Assembly: GCA_034440615.1 (NCBI GenBank)
Contig: JAOTOM010002256.1
Location: 12,501-76,500, forward strand
Reading direction: 5' to 3'
DNA: 64,000 bases
Source: Ashinkailepas kermadecensis
Taxonomy: Eukaryota > Arthropoda > Thecostraca > Neolepadidae
Part shown: positions 34,059-45,410 of the stretch, piece after piece
Numbering within the stretch: the first letter of the stretch is position 1
How the letters are laid out: every line of letters starts with the position of its first letter
Position numbers and translations under genes: made by a program
The notes under the pieces: model-generated
Database searches by the model: none
What the model saw: only the letters and a program-made list of their open reading frames with translations
Told to the model about the DNA's origin: nothing

Positions 34059-34631
34059 GTAAGTAAACCGCCCGCGCGCGACGGTGCAGCAGCCGGCCTT
34101 GAGGCTATGCAGACGGTGGCGTTTTTGCAGGGGTGACAGCGATGTCGTCCGTACGTCAATCACCACATCTGTCCGCGCCGGCGCCTCATTCAATCCCTTC
34201 TGTTTGCGAGCTGTTGCGCCAGGGTGGGATGCTGCCGCCCACTCGTGGGCCCCCTTTGTAAGCGGTCGCTGTGCTGTCGAGGCTAGCACCACTTCGACAG
34301 ACAGACCGGTAAAGTGGGACGCTGCTGACATATCCGGTCTGTACCGGCTGTCTCGGCGAGACCGGACCGCGACCGGACCTGACCTCGCACCGCCTTACCT
34401 GTTCTGACCTCACCTGGCTGAGGTAGCCCGCCTGGACAGACGACGGTTGGGTACCGGGTTGTGGTCTACCATGACCTCGCAGCATCCTACCTGACCTGGC
34501 CAGACCTGACCTCCCTAACTAAGTCCGTGTTGTGAGCTAACCTCACGCTTCTACCTCCTAAATTGCAAGTTGAACTCGTGGACTTCTCACAGGAGCGAGT
34601 AGCTGCAATCATGCTCCCGCCTTTCGGACCT
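34059..34631. other. no recognised gene
   Basis: Moderately GC-rich sequence after the candidate donor. Clusters of CTGACCTCAC/CCTGACCT words at 34375-34510 foreshadow the next array. Confidence 0.5.
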
Positions 34632-35010
34632 TGAGATGACACCAGGCTCCCGCTTCCCAGGCCTTAAGCTGACATCAGACTCCCGTCTCCCGGACCGAGA
34701 GCTGACCTCACGTTCCTGTGTCCCGGGTTGTGGGCTGACCTCACATTCGTGTCTCCCATGTTGTGGGCTGACCTCACATTCGTGTCTCCCGGGTTGTGGG
34801 CTTCCCTCACGCTCCCGTCTCCCGGACTGAGAGCTGCCCTCACGCTCCCGTCTCCCGGATCGAGAGCTGACCTCATGCTCCTATCTCCCGAGCCGGGAGC
34901 TGACCTCACATTCGTGTCTCCCATGTTGTGGGCTGACCTCACGTTCCTGTCTCCCGGGTTGTGGGCTGACCTCACGCTCTGTCTCCCGGGCCGTGGGCCG
35001 ACCTCACGCT
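34632..35010. repeat. 33-36-bp minisatellite, ~11 copies
   Basis: The unit is GGGCTGACCTCACATTCGTG followed by TCTCCCGGGTTGT. The left copies are GAGCTGACCTCACG variants. With a period that is a multiple of three, both strands show regular 11-residue repeats (up to 209 codons), which are artefacts. Confidence 0.85.
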
Positions 35011-35324
35011 CTGTGATGGTTTCTCCGGCTGTCGGTTCATACGCAGGCGGTCCGTCCGCACTGGGCAGCTGCCGGGGCGGGGAGCGCCGACATGCTGCGT
35101 GCAGCAGCACCATGGTGCAGCTTTCCCCAGCCGGCCGACACAGCTGGAACACAGCGAGCAGGCACTCGCCGCGTCGACGCCGCTTTTTCCACACCGCCCA
35201 CCCCATCCACATACCTCGCGCATTGTGCATATCCTCCGACTGCTGTTTCTTGCGGCTCTCCTTGCGCCGGCCACAGGTGCTCGCGCGACTGGGAGGCCTC
35301 GTCAGGACGTCTGGCCGGCGTGAC
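35011..35324. other. no recognised gene
   Basis: GC-rich. A hydrophobic-looking frame at 35230-35290 resembles a signal peptide but has no convincing start, splice sites or continuation. Confidence 0.45.
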
Positions 35325-35815
35325 CGGGAGTGTCGTCAGTACGGCTTGCCTGAGTGACTGGGAGTGTCGTCAGTACGGCTGGCCTGAGTTACCGGGAGGT
35401 GTCGTCAGTACGCCTGTCCGGTGTGACCGGGAGTGTCGTCAGTACGGCTGTCTGTCCGGTGTGACCGGGAGGTGTCGTCAGTACGCCTGTCCGGTGTGAC
35501 CGGGAGTGTCGTCAGTACGGCTGTCTGTCCGGTGTGACCGGGAGGTGTCGTCAGTACGGCTGGCCGGCGTGACCGGGAGTGTCGTCAGTACGTCTGTCCG
35601 GTGTGACCGGGAGTGTCGTCAGTACGGCTGTCTGTCCGGTGTGACCGGGAGGTGTCGTCAGTACGGCTGGCCGGCGTGACCGGGAGTGTCGTCAGTACGT
35701 CTGTCCGGTGTGACCGGGAGTGTCGTCAGTACGGCTGTCTGTCCGGTGTGACCGGGAGTGTCGTCAGTACGGCTGTCTGTCCGGTGTGACCGAGAGGTGT
35801 CGTCAGTACGGCTGG
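35325..35815. repeat. 34/39-bp minisatellite with a 107-bp higher-order block
   Basis: Units start GTACGGCTG and end GTGTCGTCA. Three variants, X (TCTGTCCGG, 39 bp), Y (GCCGGCG, 34 bp) and Z (GTACGTCTG, 34 bp), follow as X-Y-Z in two consecutive 107-bp blocks (from 35515 and 35622), with partial blocks around them. Confidence 0.85.
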
Positions 35816-35971
35816 CCGGCGCCCGGCTTTGACTTCACGTCGTTAGCGGCATCACGGTGGTGGTACCGCCGGGAGCGGAGACTCGGCACCCGGCGTTTTG
35901 TGGCGCTGGACGGCGTGGTCGGCGTGATTTAGCCAGTAAATTCATAGAGAGCGGGTGATTGGTGAGCGCCG

Positions 35972-36985
35972 GTCAGTGGCGGCCCCGTTACGGGCGTCAC
36001 CTGCCATTACTGCGGGCCGTCAGTGGCGGCCCCGTTACGGGCGTCACCTGCCATTACTGCGGGCCGTCAGTGGCGGCCCCGTTACGGGCGTCACCTGCCA
36101 TTACTGCGGGCCGTCAGTGGCGGCCCCGTTACGGGCGTCACCTGCCATTACTGCGGGCCGTCAGTGGCGGCCCCGTTACGGGCGTCACCTGCCATTACTG
36201 CGGGCCGTCAGTGGCGGCCGGTGTGACCGGGAGTCGTCACCTGCCATTACTGCGGGCCGTCAGTCGGCGGCCCCGTTACAGGCGTCACCTGCCATTACTG
36301 CGGGCCGTCAGTGGCGGCCCCGTTACGGGCGTCACCTGCCATTACTGCGGGCCGTCAGTCGGCGGCCCGCGTTACAGGCGTCACCTGCCATTACTGCGGG
36401 CCGTCAGTGGCGGCCCCGTTACGGGCGTCACGCTGCCATTACATGCGGGCCGTCAGTGGCGGCCCCGTTACGGGCGTCACCTGCCGTTACTGCGGGCCGT
36501 CAGTGGCGGCCCCGTTACCGGGCGTCACCTGCCATTACTGCGGGCCGTCAGTCGGCGGCCCCTGTTACGGGCGTCACCTGCCATTACTGCGGGCCGTCAG
36601 TGGCGGCCGCGTTACAGGCGTCACCTGCCATTACGCGGGCCGTCAGTGGCGGCCCCGTTACGGGCGTCACCTGCCATTACATGCGGGCCGTCAGTGGCGG
36701 CCCTGTTTACGGGCAGTCACCTGGCCATTACTGCGGGCCGTCAGTGGCGGCCCCGTTACGGGCGTCACCTGCCATTACTGCGGGCCGTCAGTGGCGGCCC
36801 CGTTACGGGCGTCACCTGCCATTACATGCGGGCCGTCAGTGGCGGCCCCGTTACGGGCGTCACCTGCCATTACTGCGGGCCGTCAGTGGCGGCCCCGTTA
36901 CGGGCGTCACCTGCCATTATATGCGGGCCGTCAGTGGCGGCCCCGTTACGGGCGTCACCTGCCATTACTGCTCGTCAGTGGCGGC
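35972..36985. repeat. 47-bp minisatellite, ~21 copies
   Basis: The unit is GTCAGTGGCGGCCCCGTTAC followed by GGGCGTCACCTGCCATTACT and GCGGGCC. Copies are almost identical at the left; the middle has scattered one- or two-base indels (TACATGCGGG, TCGGCGG). Forty-seven is not a multiple of three, so three + strand frames of about 225-357 codons stay open; not genes. Confidence 0.95.
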
Positions 36986-36995
36986 TGACGAGGCC

Positions 36996-37090
36996 GACTG
37001 AAGAGGTACGTCCACAGAGCCAGGACCACTGAAGAGGTGCGTCAGAGCCAGGACCACGGAAGAGGTGCGTCAGAGAGTGGTGGCCCACTG
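36996..37090. repeat. ~30-bp repeat, 3 copies
   Basis: The unit is ACTGAAGAGGTGCGTCAGAG followed by CCAGGACC. A small array at the right edge of the 47-bp array. Confidence 0.75.
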
Positions 37091-37192
37091 AAGACCACCG
37101 GACGACTGGCGAGTCACGTGGGTAATGCCAGGCAGATTGGCGTGACGGACACCGAGCGTGGGCAGGTTTTCTGGAGGTCCAGGCTGGGCACT

Positions 37193-37510
37193 GCGGCCCA
37201 GTGGCATTGTGAGAACCAATAGATGTGCTACGAACCGTTGGTCCTGTGAGCACCAATAGATGTGCTACGGTCCAGTGGCACTGTGAGAACGAATAGATGT
37301 GCTACGGTCCATTGGTACTGTGAGAACCAATATATGTGCTTTGTGGCACATATGCATATATAACCATTGGCATTGTGAGAACCAATAGATGTACTGCGGT
37401 TCAGTGGCATTGTGAGAACCAATAGATGTGCTACGATCCATTGGTACTGTGAGCACCAATGGATGTGCTGCGGTACAGTGGCATTGTGAGAACCAATATA
37501 TGTGCACCAT
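37193..37510. repeat. 37-bp minisatellite, ~8 copies
   Basis: The unit is GTGGCATTGTGAGAACCAAT followed by AGATGTGCTACGGTCCA, with a 20-bp interruption in the copy at 37335-37365. Confidence 0.88.
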
Positions 37511-37587
37511 TAGCGCTGCACAAGATTAATACTTCAAAAATCAGGATCGCATGTACAATTACTGCTCGGTATGTCGTAGTGAAGCCT
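37511..37587. other. spacer between arrays
   Basis: Short unique spacer; nothing recognised. Confidence 0.5.
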
Positions 37588-38163
37588 TTGACTGGTTTCA
37601 AGTGTCAAGAGTGTGGTAGTGAAGTCTTTGACTGGTGTCAACAGTGTCAGGAGTGTGGTAGTGAAGCTTTTGGCTGGTGTCAACAGTGTCAGGAGTGTGG
37701 TAGTGAAGCCTTGGCTGGTGTCAACAGTGTCGGGAGTGTGGTAGTGAAGTCTTGACTGTTGTTGACAGTGTCAGGAGTGTGGTAGTGAAGCCTTGGCTGG
37801 TGTCAACAGTGTCAGGAGTGTGGTAGTGAAGCCTTGGCTGGTGTCAACAGTGTCAGGAGTGTGGTAGTGAGGCCTTGACTGTTGTTGATAGTGTCAGGAG
37901 TGTGGTAGTGAAGCCTTTGGCTGGTGTCAACAGTGCCAGGAGTGTGGTAGTGAAGCCTTGGTTCGTGTCAGCAGTGCCAGGAGTGTGGTAGTGAAGCATT
38001 GGCTGGTGTCAACAGTGTCAGGAATGTGGTAGCGAAGCATTTGGTTGGTGTCAGCAGTGTCAGGAGTTTGGTAGTGAAGCCTTTGGTTGGTGTCAAGAGT
38101 GTCTGAAGTGCCAGGAGTGTGGTAGTGAAGCATTGGCTGGTGTCAAGAGTGTCAGGATTGTGG
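37588..38163. repeat. 41-bp minisatellite, ~14 copies
   Basis: The unit is AGTGTCAGGAGTGTGGTAGT followed by GAAGCCTTGGCTGGTGTCAA and C. TTTGGCTGG and TTGACTGTTG variants recur. On the + strand it translates to runs with CQECGSE, which look like zinc fingers but lack histidines and consistent spacing. Confidence 0.9.
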
Positions 38164-38627
38164 CTTCCTGGTTTTTCGGTCGAATGTGATTTAATTCATA
38201 GTGTCCGGGAGTTGTGACTTGTGGACTTGGACGTAAGCCTATCAGCGTGCACTGAGTGCGAAATAACTAGTTTGCTTAAGCTTGCTATAATACATTTTCA
38301 TCAGATTTTTCAATAGTGCCAATAAATTAATACGCTTGAAATGTAAAACATGCCTGGTTTAGTTTTCTATTTTGAAATAAAATATGTTATCCATTGTATT
38401 TTGTTCAACGGTTCCCACGCCGTTCAATCAATTTTGTCATGCCAACGTGACTTGATTACGCCAAATATATGACGGCCGCCACCGCCACCGACGTACCGAC
38501 TTCATTATGCCAACTATATAGCTAAAACATCCCATGGGGTCTGCGCCCAGTGTTTGACAGCCGACATCTAGCTACCGATCAGTGAGTACTGGGACAATAA
38601 AGTGATCATTACCGGTCCAACCGATCA
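38164..38627. other. no recognised gene
   Basis: AT-rich unique sequence; nothing recognised. Confidence 0.5.
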
Positions 38628-38735
38628 ATTACCTACTAATGACACCACTCATTGCCTACCAGTGACACCAGTTATTAGCTACCAGTAACACCAGTCATTA
38701 GCTACCAGTGACACTAATCATTACCTGCCAGTGAC
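38628..38735. repeat. 22-24-bp repeat, ~5 copies
   Basis: The unit is ACCAGTGACACCAGTCATTA followed by GCT. First of three neighbouring arrays with the same period. Confidence 0.75.
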
Positions 38736-38819
38736 ACCGATCAGGCAGCATCGGAATTACTAGCCAATTAGAATCGAGCTTGCTAACTAATCGATGTCTG
38801 ACTCACCAACCAATCTACA

Positions 38820-39135
38820 CCGGGCCTATAAGCCAATCTGTGCCTGGCCAATAAGTCAATCTGTGCCTGGCCTATAAGCCATTCTGTGCCTGACCTATAA
38901 GCCAATCTACACCTGGCCTATAAGCCATTCTGTGCCTGGCCTGTAAGCCAATCTACACCTGGCCTATAAGCCATTCTGTGCCTGGCCTGTAAGCCAGTCT
39001 GTGCCTGGCCTATAAGCTGCCTCCTATAAGCCAATCCTGGCCTAATTCTTCCTCCTACAATCTGTGCCTGGCCTATAAGCCATTCTGTGCCTGGGCTATA
39101 AGTCAATCTGCACCTGGCTTATAAGCCGAACTGTA
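38820..39135. repeat. 22-bp minisatellite, ~13 copies
   Basis: The unit is GCCTGGCCTATAAGCCAATC followed by TGT, with TGTAAGCC and CATTCTG variants and one disrupted patch at 39015-39060. Confidence 0.85.
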
Positions 39136-39234
39136 CCAAGCCCATAAACCAAATAACACGGAGCGTACCAAGTAATCGGTGTCTGACCCTAACTAATATG
39201 TACCGGGTACATAAGCCAATATGTATTGAAACTA

Positions 39235-39475
39235 CCAACCAATGAGCACAGAGCGAACCAACCAATCAGCACAGAGCGAACCAACCAATCAGTACAGAGC
39301 GAACGAACCAATCAGTACAGAGCGAACGAACCAATCAGCACAGAGCGAACCAACCAATCAGCACAGAGCGATCGAACCAATCAGCACAGAGCGAACGAAC
39401 CAATCAGTACAGAGCGAACCAACCAATTGGCACGGAGCGAACTAACCAATCAGCACGGAGCAAACCAACTGACCA
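39235..39475. repeat. 22-bp minisatellite, ~10 copies
   Basis: The unit is ACCAATCAGCACAGAGCGAA followed by CC, alternating loosely between CAGCAC and CAGTAC. Frames rich in Asn, Gln and Thr are artefacts. 39476-39700 holds nothing recognised. Confidence 0.88.
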
Positions 39476-39703
39476 GTGTCTGGCTCACCAGTCAGTCAGC
39501 ATCGGACCCACAAAGTAATTAGTGCGGGCTCCAGGAAACAATTAGTGCTAATGACAGCAGCCAATCAGTACCGAAACAGGAAGCAATCAGTGCTGAACCT
39601 CCAAATTAATCAACTAATCAGCAACTGTCTCAGCATATCGTCTCTATCACATTTTTATACTAAAACCAACATCCGCATACATGCACCATACGGTGGTATT
39701 TCA

Positions 39704-40020
39704 AACCGCCTGCACGGTGTATGTACATTGTACACTGCTGTTGGAGGCCAGTTGTACATTGTATGTACATTGTGCACTACTGTTAGAGGTCAGTTGCATT
39801 TGGTATTCGACCACATGCCAGTGTTGAGCGCCGTTTACATAGGATACAATTGTCACTATGCATATCGGCTGAATACTGAGTAGCGTAGGCATACAGTATC
39901 AGTGCAGTGCAGAAAACATAGCATGGCCTACAGAGCAATGCTGCGTTGCATAGGTATACAGACAGTATCAATGCAGTGCAGTAGACCTAGCATAGACTAC
40001 AGAGCAATGCTGAGCGCCGT
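39704..40020. repeat. paired direct repeats of ~55 and ~66 bp
   Basis: TTGTACACTGCTGTTGGAGG recurs as TTGTGCACTACTGTTAGAGG (39728 and 39770). ATACAGTATCAGTGCAGTGC ... ACAGAGCAATGCTG recurs at about 39957-40010 with a small insertion. TGAGCGCCGTTTAC appears at 39825 and 40010. Confidence 0.65.
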
Positions 40021-40082
40021 TTACGTAGGGCGGTCTCGAACACGACGCGGTCTGGCGGGACGCTGAGCAGCGAGTCCGGAGT

Positions 40083-40275
40083 GAGCAGCAGCAGGCCGTC
40101 CCGGCACGTCCGGCCTAGACACCCGCCCATACACGTCCGCCGAGACACCCGAGCAGCAGCAGGCCGTCCCGGCACGTCCACCGAAACACTCGAGCAGCCG
40201 CAGGACGTCCCAACGCGTCCGGCCGAAACACCCGAGCAGCAGCAGGCCGTCCCGACGCATCCGGCCGAGACAGCC
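40083..40275. repeat. ~49-bp repeat, 4 copies
   Basis: The unit is GAGCAGCAGCAGGCCGTCCC followed by GGCACGTCCGGCCGAGACAC and CC. It lies in a GC-rich island (40020-40510) with no supported gene. Confidence 0.8.
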
Positions 40276-40512
40276 GAGCTGGCGTGGCCGCTCATCCGCG
40301 CTTCGATGCGCGGCCAGCGACTGAGCGTCGGTCGGTGAGGCACGCGCGCCGCGTCAGGTGGGCGCATTCCCGACCCAGTTCGGCGGCGCTGAACTGACGC
40401 GAACTGGCCCGAACTGGCCCGAACTGCCGGGCCGACGTCCGACCCGGCCGGTGCGGCTGGCCGGCCGACGGACGGCCAGCGGTGCAGTTGCGCTCCTGCC
40501 AGCCGCCTTCAC
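40276..40512. other. GC-rich sequence, no recognised gene
   Basis: CpG-rich stretch between two arrays with a short GAACTGGCCC triplication (40397-40430). Nothing else recognised. Confidence 0.5.
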
Positions 40513-42098
40513 CCGGCCCGGGCACATGGCGCCGCCCCTACTCACAGTTGGCACGCTCGACACTGCACCCGGGCACGTGGCGCCGCCCCGTACTCACAGT
40601 TGGCACGCTCGACACTACACGGCCCGGCCACGTGGCGCCGCCCGTACTCACAGTTGGCACGCTCGACACTGCACCCGGGCACGTGGCGCCGCCCCTACTC
40701 ACAGTTGGCACGCTCGACACTGCAGCCGGCCACGTGGCGCCGCCCCTACTCACAGTTGGCACGCTCGACACTGCAGCCGGCCACGTGGCGCCGCCCCTAC
40801 TCACAGTTGGCACGCTCGACACTGCAGCCGGCCACGTGGCGCCGCCCCTACTCACAGTTGGCACGCTCGACACTGCACGGCCCGGGCACGTGGCGCCGCC
40901 CCTACTCACAGTTGGCACGCTCGACACTACACGGCCCGGGCACGTGGCGCCGCCCCTACTCACAGTTGGCACGCTCGACACTGCACGGCCCGGAGCATGG
41001 CGCCGCCCTACTCACAGTTGGCACGCTCGACACTGCACCTGGGCACTGGCGCCGCCCCTACTCACAGTTGGCACGCTCGACACTGCACGGCCCGGGCACG
41101 TGGCGCCGCCCCTACTCACAGTTGGCACGCTCGACACTGCAGGCCCGGGCACGTGGCGCCGCCCGTACTCACAGTTGGCACGCTCGACACTACACGGCCC
41201 GGGCACGTGGCGCCGCCCGTACTCACAGTTGGCACGCTCGACACTGCACGGCCCGGGCACGTGGCGCCGCCCCTACTCACAGTTGGCACGCTCGACACTG
41301 CGGCCCGGGCACGTGGCGCCGCCCCTACTCACAGTTGGCACGCTCGACACTGCACGGCCCGGGCACGTGGCGCCGCCCCTACTCACAGTTGGCACGCTCG
41401 ACACTACACGGCCCGGGCACGTGGCGCCGCCCCTACTCACAGTTGGCACGCTCGACACTACACGGCCCGGGCACGTGGCGCCGCCCCTACTCACAGTTGG
41501 CACGCTCGACATTGCACGGCCCGGGCACGTGGCGCCGCCCCTACTCACAGTTGGCACGCTCGACACTACACGGCCCGGGCACGTGGCGCCGCCCCTACTC
41601 ACAGTTGGCACGCTCGACACTGCAGCCGGCCACGTGGCGCCGCCCCTACTCACAGTTGGCACGCTCGACACTGCACGGCCCGGGCACGTGGCGCCGCCCG
41701 TACTCACAGTTGGCACGCTCGACACTGTACGGCCCGGGCACTGGCGCCGCCCCTACTACAGTTGGCACGCTCGACACTGCACCTGGGCACGTGGCGCCGC
41801 CCCTACTCACAGTTGGCACGCTCGACACTGCACGGCCCGGGCACTGGCGCCGCCCACTCACAGTTGGCACGCTCGACACTGCCCGGGCACGTGGCGCCGC
41901 CCTACTCACAGTTGGCACGCTCGACACTGCACGGCCCGGGCACGTGGCGCCGCCCCTACTCACAGTTGGCACGCTCGACACTGCACGGCCCGGGCACGTG
42001 GCGCCGCCCCTACTCACAGTTGGCACGCTCGACACTGCACGGCCCGGGCACGTGGCGCCGCCCCTACTCACAGTTGGCACGCTCGACACTGCAGCCGG
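40513..42098. repeat. large 48-54-bp minisatellite with CACGTG in most units, ~30 copies
   Basis: The unit is GGGCACGTGGCGCCGCCCCT followed by ACTCACAGTTGGCACGCTCG, then ACACTGCACGGCCC. A shorter form has TGCAGCCGGCCACGTGG. Most units hold the E-box hexamer CACGTG next to GGCGCC, though several have lost it (CACATGG, GCACTGG, AGCATGG). Periods mix multiples and non-multiples of three, and neither strand has stops, so + strand frames of 524-588 codons stay open; not genes. Confidence 0.95.
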
Positions 42099-42261
42099 GG
42101 AGCATGAGCCGCGTTGGACGTTGAGTCGCGCTCGGTATTCAGCGCAGGCGATAGGGAGCGGGGGCGTGCCGTAGCCGCGACTGGGATCGCCGGCCGGGAT
42201 TGAACTGAGCGGACGTTCCGCATCGATTGCAGACGCACGTCAGCCATTCACTTCGCGGCGA
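42099..42261. other. no recognised gene
   Basis: Short GC-rich spacer. Confidence 0.5.
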
Positions 42262-42590
42262 ACTTTGGCTGTGTTGTCTCTGAGCGGAGCCGTTACGGCT
42301 GTGTCATCTCTGAGCGTAGCTGATATGGCCGTGTTGTTTCTGGACCGAACTCTTACCGGGCTCGGGTGCTATGCTCGGGTCTGCTAGGTCTTGTCTCTGA
42401 GCGGAGCCGTTACGGCTGTGTTTTCTCTGGATGGAACCGTTACGGTTGTGTGTCGTCTCTGAGCGAAACTCGTATGGCCCTGTCGTCTCTGGGCCGAACC
42501 GTTACGACTGTGTCGTCTCTGGGCGGAACTATTATGGCCCTGTCGTCTCTATGCCGAGCCGTTACGGCTGCGTTACGACTGGATCGAGCT
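42262..42590. repeat. ~30-bp minisatellite, ~10 copies
   Basis: The unit is GTGTCGTCTCTGAGCGGAGC followed by CGTTACGGCT. Diverged (GAACTATTATGGCC, GAACTCTTACCGG). Confidence 0.8.
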
Positions 42591-42626
42591 GCTAAGACGA
42601 GCATCTGTACCGACGTACCGCTCACA

Positions 42627-42835
42627 CCATTGTTCGGTGTATAGTCTCAGAGGGACACCATTGTTCGGTTTATAGCCCCAGAGGGACACCATTGTTCGGT
42701 TTATAGCCTCATAGGGACACCATTGTTCGGTTTATAGTCTCAGAGGGACACCATTGTTCGGTTTATAGCCTCATAGGGACACCATTGTTCGGTTTATAGT
42801 CTCAGAGGGACACTATTGTTCGGTTTGTATCCTCA
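42627..42835. repeat. 31-bp minisatellite, ~7 copies
   Basis: The unit is GTTCGGTTTATAGTCTCAGA followed by GGGACACCATT. The copies are nearly identical, suggesting a recent array. Confidence 0.9.
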
Positions 42836-43614
42836 GAAGAGTCAGCGGAGTGATTGACAACACAGGCGGTCGGTATGTTGGCTGGCCTGTTACGTTCACC
42901 GTCAACACCCGGCTATACCCAGGGGTAACCTGTGGATGTTTTTTTTACCATTACTGCCATATCTAGACTTAATGCGATGTGTTCGAAGTTCAACGCTGGA
43001 CACTGATTTTCGTGTGTAATCCATATTATCCATGACCATCAGCAGTCGATGAGATCCCCCCCCCCCCAAGAAAAAGAAAGAGAACTTATAAAAGAACAAA
43101 TGAACATGAAGTTCGGTATTTGTCACAAGCAGACCAGGTGGTCGGCTACTAAGGCAGGTGTGGCTAATCTTACTTGCATTGCAAATTTATATTCGATTTG
43201 CATTGTAGCTCGTTACAGTAAGGAATCGCCTCACCCTTTATATCCCGGTTTGGCTAATGGCTATGTCTGTTGCTGCACATCTACCCTTTGAAATGGCAGC
43301 AATTTCGGTTGGTGTTCCATGACCACGTGGTGCGGAGATACTCTCCGTGCGCCCAAATGTGCACGGCTTGAGGTACTGGTGCGGTTAAGTGGTTGTGTTC
43401 TCATATGCGAGCAGTGTCTGTCCGTACATCATATGCCTCGGCCCGATCAGACTCTGCGGCAGAGTGCTGTTGTATCTGGTGCTGGTCCGCCCCCACCACC
43501 ACCTGCTACCATGGAGCATGTGCTAATATGCTGGCCATTCGTCACCTACCGGATGACAGACTGTCTGGTTCCGCATGTGCTTTCGTGTTCATCAGTGTGA
43601 AATTTGAACATGAA
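42836..43614. other. no recognised gene
   Basis: Unique-looking sequence with a C-run at 43056-43066. The frame at 43319-43600 matches no family. Confidence 0.5.
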
Positions 43615-43905
43615 TTAGGGCAAGGGCGGGCCCAGTGGACGATCTTGGGGGTGAGAGCCACGTGATCATGGGGAATGGGGAAGGGTTCCGGTCAAATCAA
43701 ATATCCTACCAAATGTCGAACGTTCCTCGATTCTGAATGATGCAGCAATAGCGATGAGCTTATTAAACTAATGGTCTCGTCGCGAAGTGCATCTATATTT
43801 GACGAGAATCATAGATCACCTCTGGTCTAACATTCTGTCATATTGGGGCAATGACCCCGTCCCCGACCCCTCCCCACCCTCTCTGGAATCCACCCCTGGG
43901 TGACG
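43615..43905. mobile_element. possible MITE relic
   Basis: It begins with AGGGCAAGGGCGGGCCCAGT and ends near CTGGAATCCACCCCTGGGTG, with G-rich and C-rich flanking runs. This recalls the ends of old GGATCC-type inverted-repeat elements (compare 9144-9835), but the inverted match is weak and no target duplication was found. Confidence 0.3.
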
Positions 43906-44187
43906 TGTGCTTTCATATTAGATGGAGATACTTGAAATCGTGGGGACTACTTAGCCGCAGGGTTCCATGTTGACTCCAAAATGTTGTAAACCTGAAGATG
44001 CATTGCAAATGTTAAGGGCGTCCAAGTACCCTGACAAGCGTACAATTCTCTATCAGTGTTGCTGTTTCTGAGCTATACACCAGAACAGCACAATATAGTT
44101 CTCACCCGAACTTACCGGCCCGTGCTTTTTGCTATCACGAGCTGCCATGAAGCGTTGTCATAGCTCTGTCATCTCAGTGGTGTACCT
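43906..44187. other. no recognised gene
   Basis: Unique-looking; nothing recognised. Confidence 0.5.
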
Positions 44188-44345
44188 CTGCTGTGTCAGT
44201 GATGGAGCTTTGCTGTAGCGCTGACCTCTGCTATATCAGTGATGGAGCTGTACTGTAGCATTGGCCTCTGCTATATCAGCGATGGAGCTGTACTATAGCG
44301 CTGACCTCTGCTATATCAGTGATGGAGCTTTGCTGTAGAACTGAC
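44188..44345. repeat. ~40-bp repeat, ~4 copies
   Basis: The unit is GTGATGGAGCTTTGCTGTAG followed by CGCTGACCTCTGCTATATCA. Variants TGTACTATAGC and TAGCATTGGCC. Confidence 0.8.
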
Positions 44346-45242
44346 GGAGCTCCCTCATAGAAGTGACGCATATGTGCGGCATCAATGACGTACCTCTGCC
44401 GAACACTGTAAATATAATCCACAACTCATGCAACACACGATGCACACACCAGTAGCATGACATGCATCAAGTTATTTGACAAGCCAATGATTTGTCTTAT
44501 CACGACACACGTGTTATGAACGAGCATTACACGGCCTGCACAGGTATACTGTCATTGTCAGTTTATAAATACGAAGCAATGGAGAGTGTTTGAGCAAAGC
44601 ATGCGTTCATTTCAAATACCTGCCGTGTGAATTAACACCTGCCGTGTGAGTCACTTCCTAGATAGTGCTAGTAAGGTCACATGTCGACCGACGAGGGTGC
44701 TCCTTACATGATTAAAGCACCAGTGTGGAATAAGCTCCTACTTAGCAATGAGCAGTTTAGCTTCTAATGCTCACGTGCTGAACGCGTGTTAAGGGACGAT
44801 CAAGTGAGTGATTGAGTGAGTGACTGAGTGATTGCGGCTTACGTCACTGCCATAACAGTGATAGCAGTGACTGCCATAACAGTGATAGCAGTGACGTTAG
44901 TTCGGCAGGTCACCGATGTCGCTGGGCATTGTCCGTGGTGTAGATATATGGTGCACAAGTAAGATTGCTCCGTCACAGCAGTAAATGGTGTAAACGCTCT
45001 TCCGTAATCTGTGGCGAGGGTCTGGTACATAAGTGGCATATCTCTGTTGTATCAGTGCCCTAGCTAGCGCTGCCACCTCAGTGGTGTAGACTCTCTATTC
45101 CGTAATCTGTGGCGAGGCTTTAGTATATAAGTGTCATAGCTCTGGTGTATCGCTGACCTGGCACAGCCATATCAATGCAGTAGCTCTGCCGTATCGGTGA
45201 CGTGATTATATTTTATATCAGCGTTGTGGATATGTCATAACA

Positions 45243-45246
<4 letters not shown>
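44346..45246. other. no recognised gene
   Basis: It contains a 23-bp duplication (TGCCATAACAGTGATAGCAG) at 44848-44893 and a loose repeat of CCGTAATCTGTGGCGAGG (45004 and 45102). Nothing coding recognised. Confidence 0.5.

Positions 45247-45317
<71 letters not shown>
45247..45317. repeat. (TA)n microsatellite
   Basis: About 35 uninterrupted TA units. Confidence 0.95.
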
Positions 45318-45321
<4 letters not shown>

Positions 45322-45410
45322 TAAATGACGTAGCGTAGCTCTGCCATACCAAGGCAGGAGTGTGATGCTGGTGACATGACAGCTGCGTACATTTTTAACG
45401 TTACTTTGTT

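Noticed and set aside
35099..35323. Possible secreted protein start (ILRLLFLAALLAPATGA)
   Set aside because: It is a chance hydrophobic run in a GC-rich frame with no exon structure and no continuation.
37588..37755. CQECGSE repeats resembling a zinc-binding protein
   Set aside because: They come from the 41-bp minisatellite; the frame shifts with each unit and there are no conserved histidines.
40358..42174. 588-, 541- and 524-codon + strand frames
   Set aside because: The 48-54-bp minisatellite has no stop codons; frames overlap and share peptide blocks.
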